8,573 nt of DNA. Source: Anaerolineales bacterium. GTDB lineage: Bacteria > Chloroflexota > Anaerolineae > UBA7937. The DNA is taken from contig JAUVHF010000063.1 in NCBI GenBank assembly GCA_030593425.1, forward strand, positions 1-8,573, written 5' to 3'. The notes beneath the pieces were generated by a model. That model was given only the letters and a program-made list of their open reading frames with translations, ran no database searches and was not told the DNA's origin. Positions within the stretch are counted from its first letter, which is position 1, and each line of letters opens with the position of its first letter. Both the position numbers and the translations under genes were made by a program. This document shows positions 6,428-8,573 of the stretch, one piece after another.

Positions 6428-7564
6428 TTGTCCAAGCCCTGGAGCCCTCAAGCCAAACGGTTGATAGCCGCCGGCGCTATGATATTTTGGGGCTTGGTTC
6501 TTTACCGAGTCCGCTCGGTGGTAGCGCCTCTGGCTCTGGCGGTGCTTTTGGCCTATATCCTCAACCCCTTAGTGGGGCTCCTAAGGAAAGCAAAACTTTC
6601 CCGTACTGGAGCCACCATCATAGTCTACCTTCTCCTCATATTCGCCCTTGTGGCTATCCCTTCTATAGTGGTTCCCCCTCTAATACAACAACTCATCTCC
6701 ATCGATGTGGACCTCGCAGCCATCCTTGAGAGCCTCCGCCAACTCACAGTCAGGTATCGGACGGTGGAGTTCCTCGGCTTTTCCATCGATCTCTATCGCA
6801 TCTTCGTAGATATCCAAGGCGAGTTGGCTAACCTTGTGGGCTCCCTGGCTTCCCAATCGGTGACTATCTTGCGGGGAGCGGCCTCTAGTGCCCTTTGGCT
6901 TATTTTTATCCTCATCATCTCTTTCTACCTCCTCAAAGACGCAGGCCAGATCACTTCCTACCTCGGAGGGCTGGCCCCTCCTGAATATCAGGAAGAGTTG
7001 AGCCAACTGATGAAGGAGATAGGCCAGATATGGAACTCCTTCCTCCGGGGTCAAATCATCCTCTCCTCGACAGTGGGGGGCATCACCGCGATCACCATGT
7101 GGATCGTGGGGGTGAAGAACGCCTTGCTCCTAGGGATACTAGCCGGGATCTTGGAGACAATCCCCAACTTGGGGCCCGCCTTGGCTGCCCTGCCGGCTGT
7201 GGCCCTGGCCTTCTTCCTAGGATCGGAGCATCTGGCTCTGAGCAATGGTTGGTTCGCTCTTCTGGTGGCTGGCCTCTACGTGGTCATTCAACAGCTGGAG
7301 AACAACTTGTTGGTGCCCCGTATCATCGGAAGGAGTGTCAACCTCCACCCTGTGGTGGTCATCGTGGGGGCTATCGGGGGAGCGATGGTAGGGGGGATCC
7401 TGGGCATCCTCTTGGCGGCCCCGGTGCTGGGCAGCGCGCGCATCCTGGGAGGATACCTATACCGGAAATTCCTCCAGACGGATGAAGCCTTGGCGGAACC
7501 CCGTCTCCCCCTGGAAGAGATATCGCCAGAGGAGAAACCAGAGACCGAAAAGGTCTCTGAATAG
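6428..7564 (+). CDS. AI-2E family (UPF0118) transporter-like membrane protein
   Basis: Polytopic inner-membrane protein of the family that includes TqsA/YdgG and PerM; members are linked to autoinducer-2 export, Na+/H+ antiport or unknown substrates. From TTG 6428 it has 378 residues. An N-terminal block of hydrophobic segments (IAAGAMIFWGLVLY; VVAPLALAVLLAYILNPLVGLL; a third near ATIIVYLLLIFALV) is followed by a soluble central region. The family core follows: ISFYLLKDAG, LRGQIILSS, GILAGILETIPNLGPALAALP and QQLENNLLVPRIIGRSVNLHP, and last the Gly-rich helix GAIGGAMVGGILGILLAAPV. The tail is acidic and Glu/Pro-rich. It lies 60 nt downstream of the Ca2+ pump in the same direction and converges on def with a 23-nt gap. 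The substrate cannot be told from sequence. Confidence 0.88.
   Translation: MSKPWSPQAKRLIAAGAMIFWGLVLYRVRSVVAPLALAVLLAYILNPLVGLLRKAKLSRTGATIIVYLLLIFALVAIPSIVVPPLIQQLISIDVDLAAILESLRQLTVRYRTVEFLGFSIDLYRIFVDIQGELANLVGSLASQSVTILRGAASSALWLIFILIISFYLLKDAGQITSYLGGLAPPEYQEELSQLMKEIGQIWNSFLRGQIILSSTVGGITAITMWIVGVKNALLLGILAGILETIPNLGPALAALPAVALAFFLGSEHLALSNGWFALLVAGLYVVIQQLENNLLVPRIIGRSVNLHPVVVIVGAIGGAMVGGILGILLAAPVLGSARILGGYLYRKFLQTDEALAEPRLPLEEISPEEKPETEKVSE
7539..7559. terminator. Hairpin at the convergent gene ends (possible weak bidirectional terminator)
   Basis: CAGAGACC (7539-7546) pairs perfectly with GGTCTCTG (7552-7559) around a GAAAA loop. It sits in the last codons of the AI-2E gene, just before its stop at 7562-7564, and past the def stop on the other strand. 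No run of T follows on the plus strand; on the minus strand only a short GTTTCTCC follows. A canonical terminator is therefore not shown. Confidence 0.35.
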
Positions 7565-7566
7565 AT

Positions 7567-7588
7567 GCCCCTTCTGAGAAGTTGGGGC
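7567..7588. repeat. Second inverted repeat between the convergent genes
   Basis: GCCCC (7567-7571) pairs with GGGGC (7584-7588), and TTC (7572-7574) can pair with GAA (7578-7580), with a GTT bulge. It fills the 23-nt gap and reaches the last base of the def stop codon. There is no T tract on either side. It could help block converging RNA polymerases or protect both 3' ends. Confidence 0.35.
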
Positions 7589-8112
7589 TAGATAGCCAAC
7601 TCCGCCTCTTCTTCGGCCTTTTCCAGCCGGCGGAGTTTATCTATACTCTCCAATCGAGCGGTGAAAAGCATTCCGTTAAGATGATCTATCTCATGCTGCA
7701 AGGCCCGAGCCAAAAGGCCTTGGGCCTTAATCCTGATCTTCTTGCCCTTGAGATCTTGACCTTTCACCGTCACCCTACTTGCTCGCTTCACCTCCCCCAC
7801 ATAGCCCGGCAGGGATAAACACCCTTCGTCTCCCTCTTCTTCTCCCCAGGATTTCACCATTTCGGGGTTACAGATGACGAAAAGTTTCCCTCGCTGCGGG
7901 TCTTCTTCCCCCTCCACCGGGGGCAACTCGACCGCGATAACCCGCAGGGGAACGCCGATTTGGGAAGCCGCCAGCCCGATCCCTGGGGCGGCCCGCATCG
8001 TTTCCACCATATCGTCCACCAGAGCCTTAAGGGAAGGACCGAAATCCCTTACCTTCTTAGCCTTCCGGCCAACCACCATTTCACCGGCCTGCAAGATCGG
8101 CCTTACAGCCAC
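7588..8112 (-). CDS. def: Peptide deformylase
   Basis: Metalloenzyme that removes the formyl group from the initiator methionine of new proteins at the ribosome exit. The 174 residues carry all three family motifs: GIGLAASQIG (44-53, Gln51), EGCLSLPG (96-103, metal ligand Cys98) and HEIDH (140-144; metal ligands His140 and His144, catalytic Glu141). EGCLS and the rest of the pattern are those of active bacterial enzymes. The C-terminal tail is a charged helix rich in Glu/Lys/Arg. The start is GTG, with GGAGG (8117-8121 on the complement) only 4 nt away; the N-terminus MAVRPILQ matches the family, so no other start is needed. It follows the methyltransferase gene by 65 nt and has its own promoter. 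No fmt gene is seen in the window. Confidence 0.96.
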   Translation of the reverse strand: MAVRPILQAGEMVVGRKAKKVRDFGPSLKALVDDMVETMRAAPGIGLAASQIGVPLRVIAVELPPVEGEEDPQRGKLFVICNPEMVKSWGEEEGDEGCLSLPGYVGEVKRASRVTVKGQDLKGKKIRIKAQGLLARALQHEIDHLNGMLFTARLESIDKLRRLEKAEEEAELAI

Positions 8113-8127
8113 TTAACCTCCAATAGA

Positions 8128-8150
8128 TACCCACGCAGGGTAGGCAACCC
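8128..8150 (-). promoter_or_regulatory. Overlapping alternative hairpins in the def leader
   Basis: On the minus strand, TACCC (8142-8138) can pair with GGGTA (8132-8128) around a five-base loop. The same ACCC (8141-8138) can instead pair with GGGT (8150-8147). The second pairing uses bases upstream of the predicted def transcription start near 8146, so it would only exist in transcripts running in from the methyltransferase gene. The SD follows six bases after the first hairpin. Confidence 0.3.
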
Positions 8151-8152
8151 AA

Positions 8153-8181
8153 AATATAATTTCCAGTGGCCTGGATGTCAA
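8153..8181 (-). promoter_or_regulatory. Promoter for def, overlapping the upstream stop codon
   Basis: On the minus strand, a perfect TTGACA (8181 to 8176), 17-nt spacer and TATATT (8158 to 8153). The TGA stop of the methyltransferase (8180-8178) lies inside the -35 box. Transcription is expected near 8146, giving a leader of about 34 nt. Confidence 0.7.
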
Positions 8182-8573
8182 GAGGTCGACCGCTCTAGAA
8201 GGGCTACGGCTTCTATATGATAGGTCTGAGGGAACATATCCACGGGTTGGGCTTCGACCAGATGGTAGCCACCTTCCCTCAGACGCTTGACATCCCTAGC
8301 CAGGGTGGCCGGGTGGCAGGAGACGTAGATGATCTTGGCGGGAGCAAGCCTCACGAGGTGGGTGATAGCCTCCCTTCCGCAGCCTTGGCGGGGAGGATCG
8401 AGGATGGCCAGATCGACCCTCACCAAGTCAGGCAAGGCATCTTCTACCCGCCCTCCGATGAACTCTACGTTTTCCCCTTCTTGGGCGTTGAACCGAGCAT
8501 CGGCGAGGGCGCTATCGCTCTCCTCAACACCTATTACCTGGCCCACCTCCCTCGCCAGGGATAGCCCGAAGGT
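8178..8573 (-). CDS. TrmA/RumA-family RNA m5U methyltransferase, C-terminal part
   Basis: SAM-dependent enzyme that methylates C5 of a uridine in 23S rRNA or tRNA. Only the last 131 residues are in the window; the gene continues past the edge. Visible are the SAM-binding end TFGLSLAREVGQVIGVEE, the DPPRQGCGREA motif, the catalytic-cysteine motif YVSCHPATLARD (Cys codon at 8316-8318) and the C-terminal PQTYHIEAVALLER with the conserved Glu that acts as base in RumA. The residue after the catalytic Cys is His, where RumA and TrmA have Asn. The N-terminal TRAM domain and any iron-sulphur cysteines are outside the window, so RlmD, RlmC, RlmCD and TrmA-like roles cannot be separated. A GTG at 8546 is internal, not the start, since family homology continues upstream of it. 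Confidence 0.92.
   Translation of the reverse strand, partial: TFGLSLAREVGQVIGVEESDSALADARFNAQEGENVEFIGGRVEDALPDLVRVDLAILDPPRQGCGREAITHLVRLAPAKIIYVSCHPATLARDVKRLREGGYHLVEAQPVDMFPQTYHIEAVALLERSTS

Noticed and set aside
1..8573. Mobile elements, CRISPR arrays, rRNA or tRNA genes, defence cassette
   Set aside because: No transposase, regularly spaced repeats, terminal inverted repeats or RNA gene signature was found; the six genes are core families.

Overview
The window carries six protein-coding genes: four complete, plus one cut at each edge. All are recognisable bacterial families. The proteome points to a Gram-positive-like or monoderm bacterium, most probably Chloroflexota. The main reason is the substrate-binding lipoprotein, whose lipobox is followed by a long Pro/Thr/Ala linker of the kind common in Anaerolineae-type Chloroflexota. 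The style of the PNPase and S15 proteins, moderately high G+C by eye, and frequent TTG/GTG starts fit this. The assignment is an inference; there is no rRNA gene here to confirm it.

Layout. (1) Positions 1-721, minus strand: N-terminal 240 residues of a family 5 (peptide/oligopeptide type) ABC-transporter substrate-binding lipoprotein. (2) Positions 722-992: a divergent intergenic region with a good promoter facing each way. (3) Positions 993-3574, plus strand: the classic rpsO-pnp pair (ribosomal protein S15 and polynucleotide phosphorylase), separated by a 152-nt spacer holding a large stem-loop with competing pairings. A strong intrinsic terminator follows pnp. (4) Positions 3641-6367, plus strand: a SERCA/PMR1-type Ca2+ P-type ATPase that begins just after that terminator with no visible Shine-Dalgarno. 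(5) Positions 6428-7564, plus strand: an AI-2E/UPF0118 family membrane protein with its own candidate promoter and a TTG start. (6) Positions 7588-8573, minus strand, convergent with the previous gene: peptide deformylase (def), preceded by the C-terminal part of a TrmA/RumA-family RNA m5U methyltransferase. The def promoter overlaps the end of the methyltransferase gene.

Functionally the window mixes translation and RNA housekeeping (S15, PNPase, deformylase, rRNA/tRNA methylation) with transport (peptide uptake lipoprotein, Ca2+ efflux pump, AI-2E family protein). I see no mobile element, CRISPR array, tRNA, rRNA or defence island, and no convincing undescribed multi-gene system. The most interesting signals are non-coding: the folded rpsO-pnp spacer, the terminator-adjacent start of the Ca2+ pump without a ribosome binding site, and the def leader, which would fold differently depending on where the transcript starts.
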